Of a stretch of 64,000 nucleotides of DNA, positions 1-11,610 are shown one piece after another. The stretch is taken from contig NW_024467121.1 in assembly GCF_017591425.1 (NCBI RefSeq), forward strand, positions 17,062,707 through 17,126,706, read 5' to 3'. Each line of letters opens with the position of its first letter. Positions within the stretch are counted from its first letter, which is position 1. The stretch is from Ochotona curzoniae (Eukaryota > Chordata > Mammalia > Lagomorpha > Ochotonidae). Under the pieces are notes generated by a model. That model saw only the letters and a list, made by a program, of their open reading frames with translations. It was not told where the DNA came from and ran no database searches. The position numbers and the translations under genes are program-made.

Positions 1-1871
1 TTAAAAAGAATGCCCAAGAGAAAACATTAGCTAGAATCTATACAGATGTGATCCAATCGAGACCCAAGAAGCTGAGCATTTTCATGATTTGCTATTTACC
101 TATACAGCCTACATGCCGGGGGAAATTGTACCCCAAGTGTGAGTGATCGTGTTAGGCTCTTGTGAGAACTCTTCACTACAGGATAACAAACAGGCACACA
201 GACATTTCTACTTTCAGAAACAGGTTAACTGACCCCATTTTGTGAGCCATTACGTTGTCATCCTTTGTCTATTACTTGCAGAAATGGTGGCTAGCTGAAT
301 CCTCTGTTGAGTATACAAGACCTTAGCCTTGCCAAGGCTACTCTTTCACAATGAATTCAAAACACCCCTGGAACTTATTTCAGATTCTTGAAAATAAATA
401 ACTCTTCTAGAATAGCATCCTTTCAAGTATCGCAATTTAAAATTTTAGATTTTTTCTCAGAATGTACAAACTAGAGCCAAAAAACATACATGGCCATTTG
501 ATTTTCAGAAATACACATTTTTAACTGCATATGTACATACATATACATATTTAAGTATTGGCCACATGTGTACTAAAATCAAAGCCAGGAGGATCACTAT
601 GCAGAAAAGGACAGTGTTCATTTACAAAAAGATAGTCTTAATGAAATATGAAAGGATAAAATTTCTAGATAAATTTATTCTAAAGCAAATAATACATGCA
701 AATAGATTCTTGAAGTAAACTAAACATTCCCACTGTTCCTAAATCAGTTTTAATGGCAAAGAGAATTGAGGAAGGGAAAACACGTATTAGGAAAAAATAA
801 ACCATACATGAATTGCAAAAGACTTTTACACTGAAACAAACATCTTTCAATTCTGTTTTCCCATGAAGTTACATATTCATGTATTTCCATCAAAGAAAAG
901 GTGGAAGCATGTTGACATTAGAAGTTGATTTGAATCCTAAATGGTCATGTGTAGATCAATTAAAGCACAGGTGCCACAGATCCGATTCCCCAGGGAAACT
1001 GCCTGCAAGAGAGATTTCTGTACCTGTGAGCCCTCTACGGCTTAATACCCAGGGGAAGGAAGAGTGGAAGGCAGAATTGGCTAGAGAAAGAGGACAGGCT
1101 TTTATGCAGCCTCCAGAAAGCTTTCCGCAAGCTCCCAGGAAATCTGGAGGATGGGGCAACATATCTGGATTGTCCTGAATTGGGAGAAGTCTACCAGATT
1201 CCTGTATTCCCTTACTGAGTACTCACTGTGTGGAGGCCTGACCAGAAAGGGCTAAGACTTGGGGCAGTGCTCTCATTGGCAGTGTTCCTTCCCAGTGGGT
1301 GTCATCTACCATGTCACCCTCATTGTTCAGGGAAGTAAATTCTGAAAAGTCATATGTAGCATCAGAAAGAGCATCTTGGACCCATTGTTCCTTTATTCAG
1401 TGGATTTGTACAAAACTCCTTAAATCTACATTTAGAATGTCCAGTGCTCAGCGATGAGCAGACCTGAACCTCATGGAACCTGATGGAACCCCGGACTCCA
1501 GGTGATGGTGAAGAGGATACACAGAAAGAAAATAATTACAGAGCCTCCGCACTGTAAAGTAAATAAGATAAGGAGTACTAGCAGAGGCCTCCTTAAATAC
1601 AGCTGTTCAAATAGGATTAAAGAATGGCTAGAAGAGGAAGTGGAGAATGAAAAAAAAGCAATTCCTCCAAAAATATTTACTATGAATTGAAAGGAGAAAC
1701 TGGATGCTAGCCACAGGAGGACACGGTTCAATAAAGGCCATGCATTATTTTCTTAAAACTGTTTCAAGACAAATAAGTAGAGAGGAAAGGAAAGATGAGC
1801 CAGGAGAGGGAGAATAACTGACATCAAAGGTCCCAGATCAGGGATTAGCAAACTAATGCCTGCAACCCACG

Positions 1872-1873
<2 letters not shown>
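1..1873. other. Unique-looking non-coding sequence
   Basis: I recognise no gene, RNA or repeat family here. The sequence is AT-rich and CpG-poor. Two short reading frames (about 60-100 codons, 879-1178 and 1502-1690) have no protein-like motif and no splice-site context. An old, badly diverged repeat could still be hidden here. Confidence 0.5.
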
Positions 1874-1926
<53 letters not shown>

Positions 1927-1937
1927 AGAGAGAGAGA
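1874..1937. repeat. (GT)n microsatellite followed by (GA)n
   Basis: A perfect GT run of about 50 bp passes through TATGA into a short GA run. It lies in otherwise unique sequence, and no SINE body is attached on either side. Confidence 0.95.
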
Positions 1938-2543
1938 ACAAAATTCTACTGCAACACAATAATCTCACTTGGTTACTTACATTGTCCTCAGCTGTATGCA
2001 TACTACAACAGAGGACTTCAGCAGTGATGACATGGTGACATAGAATCCATGATACTTGCGCTCTGTATAGTTACAAATTATGTCACTAACCCTACAGGAG
2101 GCCAGATGGATCAGGGTCCAATGCCAGACATGAAAAGTATGTCTTGGATAGAACAGAATCCATTTTTAAAGGGAGGAAAAGCAAAGATATACAGAAATAT
2201 ACAGAAGAAATTAGGATTGTGGATTTGCTGATGGGGATAGAAAGCTGCATGGTAGCTTTTATTTTCTCAGTGACAAAGGAGAATGTGAAAGGAGGGGCCA
2301 AAAGTGTTTGAAAAAGAAACATTGTAGGTAGCCCCCATTTGAAAAATAAATAAATAAAAAGAGCAAATTTCCTAGTAAAGTGTGGTGGAAGTGAAAAACA
2401 TGCTTGTCACCACTGTGGGCCTGCTATAGATAGGAGTGGCTTCCCTAATCATTTCAATCACCAATATCCTCGGTCTTTTCTTGAAAGAGTATGCATACAT
2501 ACCCAAGCAGCTATGATCTATTACTATAAAATTTAAGAACTTT

Positions 2544-2886
2544 GGGGCTGGCACAGTGGCTCAGCAGGTTAATCCTCCACCCTGTGACAGCAGCATGCCA
2601 AATGGATGCCAGTTCTGATTCCAGCTGCTCCATTTCTAATCCAGTTCTTTTCACAAAGCAGAGAAAAAGGCCCAAGTTCTTGGGACCCTCACCTGTGTTT
2701 GAGACCCGGAAGAAGTTCCTGCCTCCCAGTTTCAGATTAATTTAGTTCTGGCCCTTGCAGCCATGTACAAAGTGAGCCCGTGAATGAAAGACTTTCTTTA
2801 TCTCTCTTTCTCTCTCTCTGTAACGTCTTCCTTTCAAATAAAAAATAAATCTTGAAAAAAATATATAAAAACAACAATAAAAAAGA
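2544..2886 (+). mobile_element. CSINE (lagomorph tRNA-derived SINE), full length
   Basis: The head GGGGCTGGCACAGTGGCTCA is tRNA-like. The body follows in family order: 'CTGCTCCATTTC', 'GAGACCCGGAAGAAGTTCCTG', a CT-rich stretch, 'CTTTCAAATAAA' and an A-rich tail. Substitutions are scattered along its length, so it is an older copy. Family assignment is from remembered consensus. Confidence 0.9.
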
Positions 2887-4019
2887 AAGCCATGATAACA
2901 GAGTACCTGTTGGAATGTTTGTGCAGAGGCCAGAAGTAAACTCATCTTCAACAAGGAATGTTTAGTGAAGGTACTGTACTAACTTTGTGCTTTAGCTCTA
3001 CTCTCTTCTTTAATCTGAACAGTGAGGAATAAAACTTTAAAGAAAAAAGATTTGGTTAAGCTTGACAGATTATCATCGCCACATGCATGAAACAGAGCAG
3101 AAAAGTGAGGCATTTCAAGTAAGGGTTACTGCTGATAACTCTAGAATCAGGCAATGATATAGGAGAGCTTTAATAAACAGGCTTCATTCCAGGCTCACTT
3201 TATTAATCTGAGACTCAGAGTGTGTATATATCAATCAGGATTGCTGAAAGAAGCAAAAAGTACTCTGGAACCAGGCACTAGGGAGCTTCACCCTCTGTCG
3301 CCTTGGGAGCCCTGTGGTCCTAGACTGGTGGTGGCTGCCACAGCAGCAATCAACCCTGACCATCAGGAGAATGCTCACCAAAACTACTTTAGAAAAGCGA
3401 AGACCTCGCTAACCAATGGAGACAAATAGAACATGCCTCTGCTTGACTAGAGTTAACAAATCTAGCATGGATGTAGCTCATCGACAGAACTTAAACCATG
3501 CCTGCAAAACAGAGTATGGCTTCCCAATCTCGCCAGTTCAGGTCCTAGCAAAATGAGCTGTGTTAGAACACAGAAAGCGGCTGCTCACCTACGATCTGGA
3601 GTGGTGTGTTATGGAAGCTGTGGGTCTATCAGCAGATAAAGAGGGGAAAACTGTGGCAAAATCTCAGAACTAGAAACTGAGCAAAATTTTCACCTGGCAA
3701 AAATGAATGGCCCTGAAATGCCAATCTAAGCCTTGGTTCTGAATTGTGCATGCCAGAAGCAGGGTTGAAGCAGATATTAGGTTTAGGAAGTGAAGATAAA
3801 GCGAGAGAGAAAGAGAAACCTTAATTCAAAGTGACTCTTAAATCTTAAGTTTCTTTTGAAAAAGTTAGCAAACAAAGCAGCGAGCAGAACTCATTTCCCC
3901 TCCATGCAAAAGTAATTTTCCACAAATATTCAGGAATTTAAATAAGGTGAATGAAAAGATAACATGAAATTTGCAACAATAAATTAAAACAGAAAATAAT
4001 TGACTTAAAAGATATATAT
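2887..4019. other. Unassigned non-coding sequence
   Basis: No recognisable gene or repeat. The part from about 3220 to 3660 has more GC than its flanks and may be a diverged repeat, but I cannot name it. Its 69-codon frame (3220-3429) shows no family motif. Confidence 0.4.
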
Positions 4020-4329
4020 GAGGCAGGCATTCGACATGGCCAAGGCACCACTTGAGTCTCCCATATCACACAGCCAAGTGCCTGAGATAAAGTTCAAACT
4101 CCATTTCTGATTTTCTGTCCACTTATGTGCACACTGAGAGATAGCAGGTGATGGATCAAGCACTGGTTCCTGTAATGAATGTGGGAGACACAGACTGAGT
4201 TCTCAGCTCTGGGCTTCAGTCTGACCCAGCTCCAGCTCTTGAAAGCACTTGGAGTGTGAAGCAGGGGAAGGAAGATCTTACTCTGGTCCTCTCTCTGCCT
4301 TTCAGATAAATGAAAATAAATAAAAACAC
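4020..4329 (+). mobile_element. CSINE, older subfamily
   Basis: Matches the older C-repeat layout: a 'GGCAGGCATTCGACATGG' head, 'GTGCACACTGAGAGATAGCAG' in the middle, 'CACTTGGAGTGTGAA', then 'CTCTCTCTGCCTTTCAGATAAA' and an A-rich tail. It is strongly diverged. The L1/HAL1-like piece begins directly after its tail. Confidence 0.8.
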
Positions 4330-4800
4330 TGTTTAAGATGGATATGAAAGGGATGCCTGCAAAAGTTTATGGATTGTGCAAATCAACAGATAAGGTAATA
4401 TTCAGAGTTAAGGAGAGAATTAGAAAATTGAAGATAGCACAGAAAAATTCACTTGGAATAGGTGCTAAAAGTATGAAGAACAAGTTGGGAGTTATGGAGG
4501 ATAGCTTGAAATACTCCAAAATCCATCTAAAGAGAATTTTAGATGAATAGAATGAAAAAAAGTAATGGAAACACAGTGTTTCGGGGCTTTATCTGAGATT
4601 TCTAATGAAAGAACAAAGTATCTGAGATTTTTAATGAAGGAACAAAATATTTCTTGTTAGAACATAAGTACACTTTGAATAACAGAGAGGTTAGATAAAA
4701 ATAAACCTGTACTGAAACGTGTTATAATTAAATAAAAACAAGTGAAAGATAATATTAAAATACTAAGAGCTTCTAGAGAGAAAAGAAAAGACTTAAAAGG
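4330..4800 (+). mobile_element. Old L1/HAL1-like fragment (ORF1-side sequence)
   Basis: Short stretches resemble the ORF1-proximal part of old mammalian L1/HAL1 elements: 'AGAATTAGAAAATTGAAGATAG', 'AGAATTTTAGATGAATAGAATG', and near the end 'AAAATACTAAGAGCTTC' followed by 'TAGAGAGAAAAG'. The longest frame (4338-4550, 70 codons, very Lys-rich) ends at a stop, and no intact ORF1 remains. A 29-bp tandem duplication lies inside it. The assignment is tentative. Confidence 0.4.
4590..4647. repeat. 29-bp tandem duplication
   Basis: Two adjacent 29-bp units (4590-4618 and 4619-4647), both beginning TATCTGAGATTT, differ at about three positions. This is a local duplication inside the presumed L1/HAL1 fragment. 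Confidence 0.85.
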
Positions 4801-5330
4801 TGCCCCCATTCCAACTCACGCTCTCCAATGACAGTAGCTGTCCAGCAGGAGAACCCACATTCCCCCTGCCAGCTTTGCCCCTTCCCCAGGTTCTCACCTG
4901 TGCCGGTTGGGAGCTGCGGCCACATCTGGTATGGTGGCTCACCATATCTTGGCTTTTCGTAATGTGCACTGGTAAGCGTTGTGACCGAACCTGGCCTAAC
5001 CCACACTCTGTTCTGATGTTCAGATTTACCAGAAGATAATGTGAACTGGTTCAGCCTGGTCTGCCCCCGACCTATGCCAAATGTATGCCAGTGGGTATCT
5101 TTCTCTTACCTGGTCTAGGTTGCTCCCTATTGTTCTTGTGCTCACCTGCAGGGACTGTATCCTGACAGAAGAGTTGCCCAGGCTCCTCCATCAAAACCTC
5201 CCCCTGTGGCAGATCTTGTGCAAACCTGTGGGTCCGTGGGCAAACCCTACTTAGTCCATGTCCTGTCCTGGCAGGAACAGTGGCCTTTCCTTGCTGGCCT
5301 TAAATCCATTCTGGTTCTAATAATTTTTTA
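4801..5330. other. GC-richer block of unknown nature
   Basis: GC content is clearly above that of both flanks, and the block starts abruptly after the AT-rich L1-like piece. Both strands carry open frames of 77-79 codons (4773-5006 minus, 4800-5039 plus), with no motif I recognise. Its edges and composition suggest a lineage-specific repeat, perhaps an L1 5' region or LTR piece, or else a retrocopy fragment. I cannot decide among these. Confidence 0.35.
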
Positions 5331-5454
5331 AAACCTTAACCATACAAGAATATATGTGAGCACAATTCATCACTTTCCAGGTATACAGTATTTACTGAGC
5401 CAACTGCTCCTAGTAAGAGAAACCAAACACGAGTAAACATATCTGCATTATTTT

Positions 5455-5768
5455 GAAGATTTATTTTTATTTATCAGAAATGCAGACTTCAGAGAAAGAA
5501 GGAGAAACAGAGATGATCTTCCACCTGCTGATTCACTCCCTAAACGTCTATGATGGCTAGTGATGGTTCAAGCCAAAGCCATGAGCCTGAAACTCCTGGG
5601 TCTTCCATGTGGATGCAGGGGCCCAAGCACTTGGGCCATCCTCCACTGCTTTCCAAATAACATTAGCAAGTAGTTAGGTCTAGGTGGAACAGCCAGGACT
5701 TGAACTTGTGTGGGATGCTAGTGTCACAGGCAGAGACTTAGCAAACTACACCACAACATCATCCCCAT
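5455..5768 (-). mobile_element. CSINE, full length
   Basis: Read on the minus strand, the family order is head, 'CCCAAGTGCTTGGGCCCCTGC', CT-rich part, A-rich tail. On the plus strand it starts with a T-rich tail at 'GAAGATTTATTTTTATTTATC' and ends at 'CATCATCCCC'. It is moderately diverged. Confidence 0.9.
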
Positions 5769-7034
5769 CTTGAAGTCATTCTTGATGATCAAGAGACCTA
5801 GAGTAAATATAATATATAAAATGTCTGATGTAATGGAAGAGCTAAATAATAGCATCTTGGCAAATTCATTCTTTGTCTTTAGCTAATGCCTCCGATTGGA
5901 CTTTATTAACACATTTCTTGGTTCTGGTGAATTGGTTTTTCCTTTAATATGTTAACAAAGCTTGCTTCATGTTAAAGATTTAGTCTGGTAGAAACGTAAA
6001 GAAATTTTCATTTGCAAACTACTTGACACAGGATCCTGATGGCTTTTTCACTTATTAAGCATGTTTTCTGTGACATGTAAGGAATTGTTGTTTTTTTTTT
6101 TTGCAATGCAAAATCCATTCCAGCACCATGTAAAAGGAATATTCTCTCACTTTGAGCTTTCTCCATTTAACTAAACAGCAGACAGGTATATTCTGTTCCA
6201 AAAATAAAAAACCTACACTTCCTCTGGCTACTAAGGTCATGTGTTTAATTTTTCAGGTCAACACATCCAATTAAAAGAAGTTCCAAACAGAATAGACAAT
6301 AAAAGAGAGAGGCCTTAGAAAGGGCAAGCTATTCACTTAAGTTATATAGAAATTAGGAGGAAATGAAAATTTATTTTGGTTTATTCTAAGAGTGTTGGGC
6401 ACTCTAACTAAAATACAGAAATTAAAAACACATACACACACATCTTTTCAGGATCCCATCAAAGAAATTGTTTGACTCCTGGAAGATTCAGGAGTCATGC
6501 TTGTGCGTTATCTCAAGATTTGGAAGAGTAAATCATAAGAAAGTATATTTTAAATTAAGTGAAAGTGGACATTTTATCAGTCTCATGGACTAACATAAAA
6601 GGTTTTGCATTTGGAAACCTTTCCAAAAATATTTTAGGCCTCTGACCATTTCTTCATCCAGCCTTGATGCTTTTGTGTCTTGTCTGACCACAGTGCCAAA
6701 AGTCCTGCGTCATCTCTACAGAGAGGTATACACCAAATCAAGAGATTCGGTTGTAAGAGAAGGTGAAAGTCCTATGGATATCACAAGCCTGAGAAAAACT
6801 GGCCTTTTCACTCACTGGCCCTTATGTGGGTTTTGACATGCAATAACAGACTTATAAGAATTTCAGTTTCCTTTATTTAGAAACATGCAATATGATGAAC
6901 ATCAGTGTCAACTTTCTCAAGCCCATGTTGACATGAGACACATTCGTTCTATAAGAAATCAACCCCATCAAATGTTTCTGATGCTATTAAGTCATTCATT
7001 GATAGGTGAGGATTTTGTAGGAGGCGATGTGTCT
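5769..7034. other. Unique-looking non-coding sequence
   Basis: AT-rich, with a poly-T run near 6090 and a short (AC)n at about 6428-6440. No gene or repeat family recognised. The frame at 6885-7100 has no conserved motif. Confidence 0.45.
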
Positions 7035-7268
7035 TCCAAACAAGCATGTAGTCAAACAGTCTGGGTTTGTTTCCTGGGACTGTTAGTCATGCATGTGTGA
7101 GTTTGAACAAGCTGTTTCTAGGTTGCAATTCTTCGTTCTGGTAGTGCCCACTCAGAAAGGGTCAAGAAATGCAGAAGCAGAAAAAATGTGGTGAGCTAAT
7201 ACATGTAATGCACTTAGCCCCATGGCTCTCTCCCATTGAGTACTCAATAAATGCCTGCTACTATTATG
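7035..7268 (+). mobile_element. MIR SINE
   Basis: The 3' half follows the MIR consensus: 'GAGCTAATACATGTAATGCAC', 'TTAGC' and 'GAGTACTCAATAAATG'. The 5' part retains only 'CAGTCTGGGTTTG' and 'GAGTTTGAACAAGCTG'. This is a mammal-wide fossil. Confidence 0.7.
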
Positions 7269-7379
7269 TGGTTTCCATGTGCGCCTGCTTTAACTAGCAC
7301 TGAAAACTTGACAGTACAAGAATGCTTTCTTTTTGTGCAGTTGCCTGAATTTTTCTGAGATGCCTTGTATAGTGCTGCG

Positions 7380-7620
7380 TTATGCCTTCGACTCATGCTG
7401 TTTCCTTTATTTGGAATGTCTATTAACCACCTCTTCTCTAAACTGTAAAACTTAAAAAAAAAATCCATCTCCTTGAGAGTGCATTCTCTGTTCCAAACAA
7501 TTCTATCCATTTATCTTACTTTTTCTTTATACACTTAATACTTGCTTGTACAATGTACAGTATGCAGTTCCCTTCCCCCTCAACCCTGGAAGATAAGTTC
7601 CAAGGTCCTCTTTGGTGGCC
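7380..7620 (+). mobile_element. L2 LINE 3' fragment (tentative)
   Basis: 'CATGCTGTTTCCTTTATTTGG' with 'AATGTC', then 'GGAAGATAAGTTCCAAGGTCC', match the order seen in L2 3' ends. It is heavily diverged, and the stretch between those anchors is weak. Confidence 0.45.
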
Positions 7621-8249
7621 AAAAATTAAGATTGTGCTAAATCTAACATTTAATAAGATTTTTTTTTCTACAGGCCCTGAAACATTGCCACATACTGCCA
7701 GAGTTAATCTGGCCTTCTATGATTCATACCCTAGTACCTCCTTTGCAGGTATACTCTTGTACTTCAAGACCATTAAATAAAAATAAAGCAAGAGTTTAAT
7801 GAACACAAAGCACTATGATAGTTAAAACAGTTGATTTGACAGAGATGGCACTAAGTCTTACGAGGTGAATGATATATAGTATAAAGACCCCGAAAAGGGG
7901 GATTATTTACATCATAAGCGTGATGTGATATTTCTACAACCCTACTCAAAATGTGCAATTGAAGGTACATTGTTTATTTATAGAATGTTCCGTTGAATAT
8001 TTTCAGATCGTGGCTGATCATGAGCAACTGAAACCACCAAAGACAAAGCTATGAATAAATGGAGACTACTAAATATTAGTGTGAAAAACTCACATTAGTA
8101 ATTAAAACCTGAGTTTCTCTTGCCAGGTAGATGTTTAATTGTGCTGTGCTGGAAACATAATACCGACAGCATCTATGTTAGGACTCCATTTCATGTTGGA
8201 ATCCAAACAGGAAGTGATTATCCCCCATGAGGCTTACTGATCCCCACCC

Positions 8250-8580
8250 TTTTTTTTTAATTTATTCATTTTTCATTTGAAAGGCAGATTTACCAAGAGA
8301 AGGAGAAATAGAGAAAGAGCTATTTCATCCACTGGTTCACTCTCCAAATGGCTGCAACAGCCACATCAGTCGGTTTGAAGCCAGGAGCCAGAGTCTCCTC
8401 ATGGTCTCCCATGTGGGTAGAGGGTCCCATCGGCTTGGGTCTTCCTCTGTTGCATTCCCAGGCTGTCTGCAGGGAGCTGGATTGGAAGTGGAGCAGCCAG
8501 GACACGAATTGGTGCCCATTTGGGATGCTGATGCCGCAAGGGTGAAGATTAGCCTGTTCAGCCACATTGTCCCAGCCTCC
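8250..8580 (-). mobile_element. CSINE, full length
   Basis: On the plus strand it starts with an 8-T run, then 'AATTTATTCATTTTTCATTTG', 'GGTTCACTCTCCAAATGGCTG', 'GGAGCCAGAG' and 'GGGAGCTGGATTGGAAGTGG', ending in the tRNA-like head. Overlapping frames of up to 103 codons on both strands come entirely from the repeat. Confidence 0.9.
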
Positions 8581-10770
8581 ATCCCCAAATCCCACCGATT
8601 TCCATAGCAAAAAGGAAAATAGTAATCACACAAAGAGAACACAGCCATTAAAGCAACTTCTCTGATTGAAGCAGCAAGACTAAGAGGCAGAACACTGCCC
8701 TTTCAGCAAGTGTATAAGCAAAACCCAAAATATGTTCCCAGGAGTAACAAGTAAGCTTCCTTGTTTCAAAAGTGAGGTGTGTGAATGTCACACGTGATGT
8801 GGAAAACATCTGCACTTCCTGTCAAGCTCCCGTACCACAGTTATTTGTTCCTTAGGAAAGAGAAACTAGAGATTTAAAAACCACTTGGTCAATTCTTTCA
8901 GTTGTTTCCAGTAGGAGTAAAAATCTGTGTTTCTTTGTGGTATTTGAATTCAATTGTTCTCAACAGATCACTTTATCAGTTTTATGAGGTGCTCAGGTTT
9001 TACACATCAGAGAACTGAACTAAGCCTATATCCCAGGTTTGCCCTACAAGACTATTTCAATGGCAATATTGATTTTCGAAGTGGGCCATCTACTGTACAA
9101 AGACATTCCAACCCAAAATACAGTTGTCAACCAAATGTGCTTCTCTCTTGGTGTTCCACTTCATTCCATCTGTGCTTTTCAAGAGAAAGACAGTTGTCAT
9201 GCTTCACGTGTGTATTTAGGTCTTCCATGGATTTAGGCATTCCAAACTATTAATTCTGCCTATGAAAATTAACTTTATCCTACACAGATCTTTCCAGCAC
9301 TCCATATGTTTAGGATGTTAATACTAACATCGACTTTTACATCCTCTAGCTCTCTATTTATGCATGTCTTACTTCTTCAGCTGTGTTACAATTCCCAGGT
9401 ATAGGACATAGGTACTGTATTTCATACTTCTGAAAACTTCAAAGTACCTGATAGTTCCTTACACACATAAGACAAGAATTTTGTTTAAAAAGTAATTGAG
9501 GAGATGAGTATATAAAAGACCAAGGAAGAGGATAGCAAGTTTCATCTAGGTTCTAATTTCTTGTAATTTCCAAATGGAAATCTAAGACTATTCAAATCCC
9601 ATGTTTGAGAATGGTTAATCTTTTTTGATTGAAGCTCACAATTAAATATACACATGAAACTACTGTATTGTCTATTTGTGCTCATGGTGGACTACACCGG
9701 CTTCCTCCACAGGAAGAACGTTCCAACAACAATAAGAACAGATACCTCACTATCCAGTGGTCCAACATCATGGTCATGTGATAGGTTGTCACCCACGATG
9801 AACTTTTCACATAGTTGGCATCTGCTTTTGGCTTTGTAACCATTGGTCTTCACACAGCTTTATAGGGTCAAAAGGCAATCTTAAATAACCTGAAAGAGAC
9901 TGCATTTTTAAGAGAGGGTGAGTACAATTGGTCTCCTAACTGAGGCAATCCTGCCCATGAATAATAAAGACCTTCATCTTTCAGTGTCATATTGTTCCCC
10001 TTTAGAATACATTGAAGAGATTTTTAATCTCTTCCAAGCAACATTAATGATCTGATGTTACAGAATACTTAAAAATTCAAAATAACTGAGAAAGAAACAA
10101 AAGTGTTTCTGAGTGGGAGCAGCAGAGTGAAAAAAAAATAAATATGCCCAAAACACAATGAAGTGTTGATGGAATAGTATATAAATAGAATGCTGATGGG
10201 AAAAGAAGAGATACCACTTACAGGAACAGTTAACAAAGTAGGTGAGATTTGGATTGACAAGTAGAGATTCAAGAACATGTCGAAAAGGTTACCAAAAATT
10301 ATGTTTTGACCTAATACAATTTATTTACATAAATGTTTGCATTAAAATATTGTGTCCCAAAATGTTGTTTCATGTTAACTTTTAAATGAGGGAATGCATG
10401 GCAGCCATTTGAGAAGCTGATAATAACTTTTAAATTTTGAAAAAGGTGAATATTTTGCACAAAAGGAAAGTGAGATAGGGAGGGAACTGTCCTTTTCCAA
10501 GATTCATTCATATCTTTTGCAAGGGTTAGTTTATTTAATTGTGCCAATAGTCTTTTGACTGGGCTTGAATCCAGAGTTATTCATTGAAACCAAGACACTG
10601 GGCTCTACTTCTTCCATGATTCTCTCAGGAATAGTCACACAAACCCTTTTTATAATCTTCAAAGTTTATAACCTGTTTCCAAGTAAAAATGAAAATTTTT
10701 TGCCTACTCAAATGGTAACATATTTTATTAAGAAGACCCTTGGGCCAGGCATTCTCACCATGAAAACTAA
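8581..10770. other. Long unassigned non-coding stretch
   Basis: No gene, RNA or repeat family recognised in about 2.2 kb. AT-rich, with several frames of 60-100 codons (for example 8954-9253 and 10069-10278) that show no domain or motif and overlap frames on the other strand. Confidence 0.45.
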
Positions 10771-10838
10771 TGAACTAAGTGAACTTGGAACAGCTCCTTA
10801 ACTCCTTGGCGCTACAGTTTCCTCAGATTTAAAATAAA
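10770..10838 (+). mobile_element. MIR fragment
   Basis: 'AGTGAACTTGGAACAGCTCC' followed by 'TTAACTCCTTGG' and 'ACAGTTTCCTCAGATTTAAAA' parallels the conserved MIR core (loss of 'GACCTTGGGCAAGT... CAGTTTCCTCATCTGTAAAA' detail by mutation). Only the core is left, directly upstream of a CSINE. Confidence 0.5.
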
Positions 10839-10841
10839 GTT

Positions 10842-11146
10842 GGAACAGGCATTTGGTCTAAAGGTTAAAACTACAGTAAAGATCCCCTGGCCCAACATCA
10901 GAGATCCTGGGTTCTAGTTCTGGCTCTGGTTTCCAATTTCAGTTTCCAGCCAATGCAGATCTATTACTTACCCTGGGAGCAGCGTGGTTCAAGTCACTGG
11001 GTTCCCATAAGCCATGTGGCGGGCTTGGATTGAGTTCCAAGTCTCCACCTCCTGCCCCTGGCCCAATGCTGGGCAGTGCAAACATTTGAGAAATCAGCTG
11101 ATGGAAGGGACATCTCTCTTTCCCTCCTGCTCTCTCATTTCCTCAT

Positions 11147-11148
<2 letters not shown>
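10842..11148 (+). mobile_element. CSINE, older subfamily
   Basis: 'GGCATTTGGTCTAAAGGTTAA' head, 'TTCTAGTTCTGGCTCTGG', 'CAATGCAGATC', 'TTGGATTGAGTTCCAAG', 'CATTTGAGAAATCAGCTGATG' and the CT-rich 3' part are in family order. The A-rich tail has become an (AC)n microsatellite. Confidence 0.85.

Positions 11149-11197
<49 letters not shown>
11149..11197. repeat. (AC)n microsatellite in SINE tail position
   Basis: A perfect AC run of about 49 bp sits where the A-rich tail of the preceding CSINE should be. This fits the known origin of microsatellites from retroposon tails. Confidence 0.95.
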
Positions 11198-11199
<2 letters not shown>

Positions 11200-11302
11200 T
11201 TAGGAACTCAAAGTTCTTGGCAGGTCCTTCATTCACATTTTAACAATTTCATGTTTGTCATATACACATAAACTTAATAGAATCTAGAGGAAGTTCTTTG
11301 GT

Positions 11303-11610
11303 ACACTGAGTTATTTAGCTGCCACTTGAGACATCCACATCTTTATAAGAAGACAGCCATCTTTATTAGGATGCTTGAATCCAACTTTGAGCTCTGCTCT
11401 TCATTCCAGCTTCCTGCTAATGTGCACACTGGGATGGAGTACATGATATTTCAAGTACTTAGGTCCCTCCATTCTCATGAGAGACCCAGATGGAGTTACA
11501 AGCTCCAACCCTGGATGTTACAGACTTTTGGGGAGTGAACTACAAGTGGATGAAAAGTATTTATGTATGTGTGTCTACATTTCAAATACATTAAGTAAAA
11601 AAAGAAAATA
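11303..11610 (+). mobile_element. CSINE, older subfamily
   Basis: Head 'GAGTTATTTAGCTGCCACTTG', then 'CCAGCTTCCTGCTAATGTGC', 'GAGAGACCCAGATGGAGTTAC', 'TTTGGGGAGTGAAC', and a tail 'AAGTAAAAAAAGAAAA'. It lies about 105 bp downstream of another CSINE in the same orientation. Confidence 0.85.

Noticed and set aside
8320..8648. Overlapping frames of 65-103 codons on both strands
   Set aside because: They lie on a minus-strand CSINE; similar frames recur at other CSINEs (45931-46261, 61736-62060, 23573-23785).
9973..10030. Possible old endogenous retroviral LTR
   Set aside because: Looked for terminal TG...CA ends, a primer-binding site and gag/pol-like frames here and elsewhere; none could be supported by eye.
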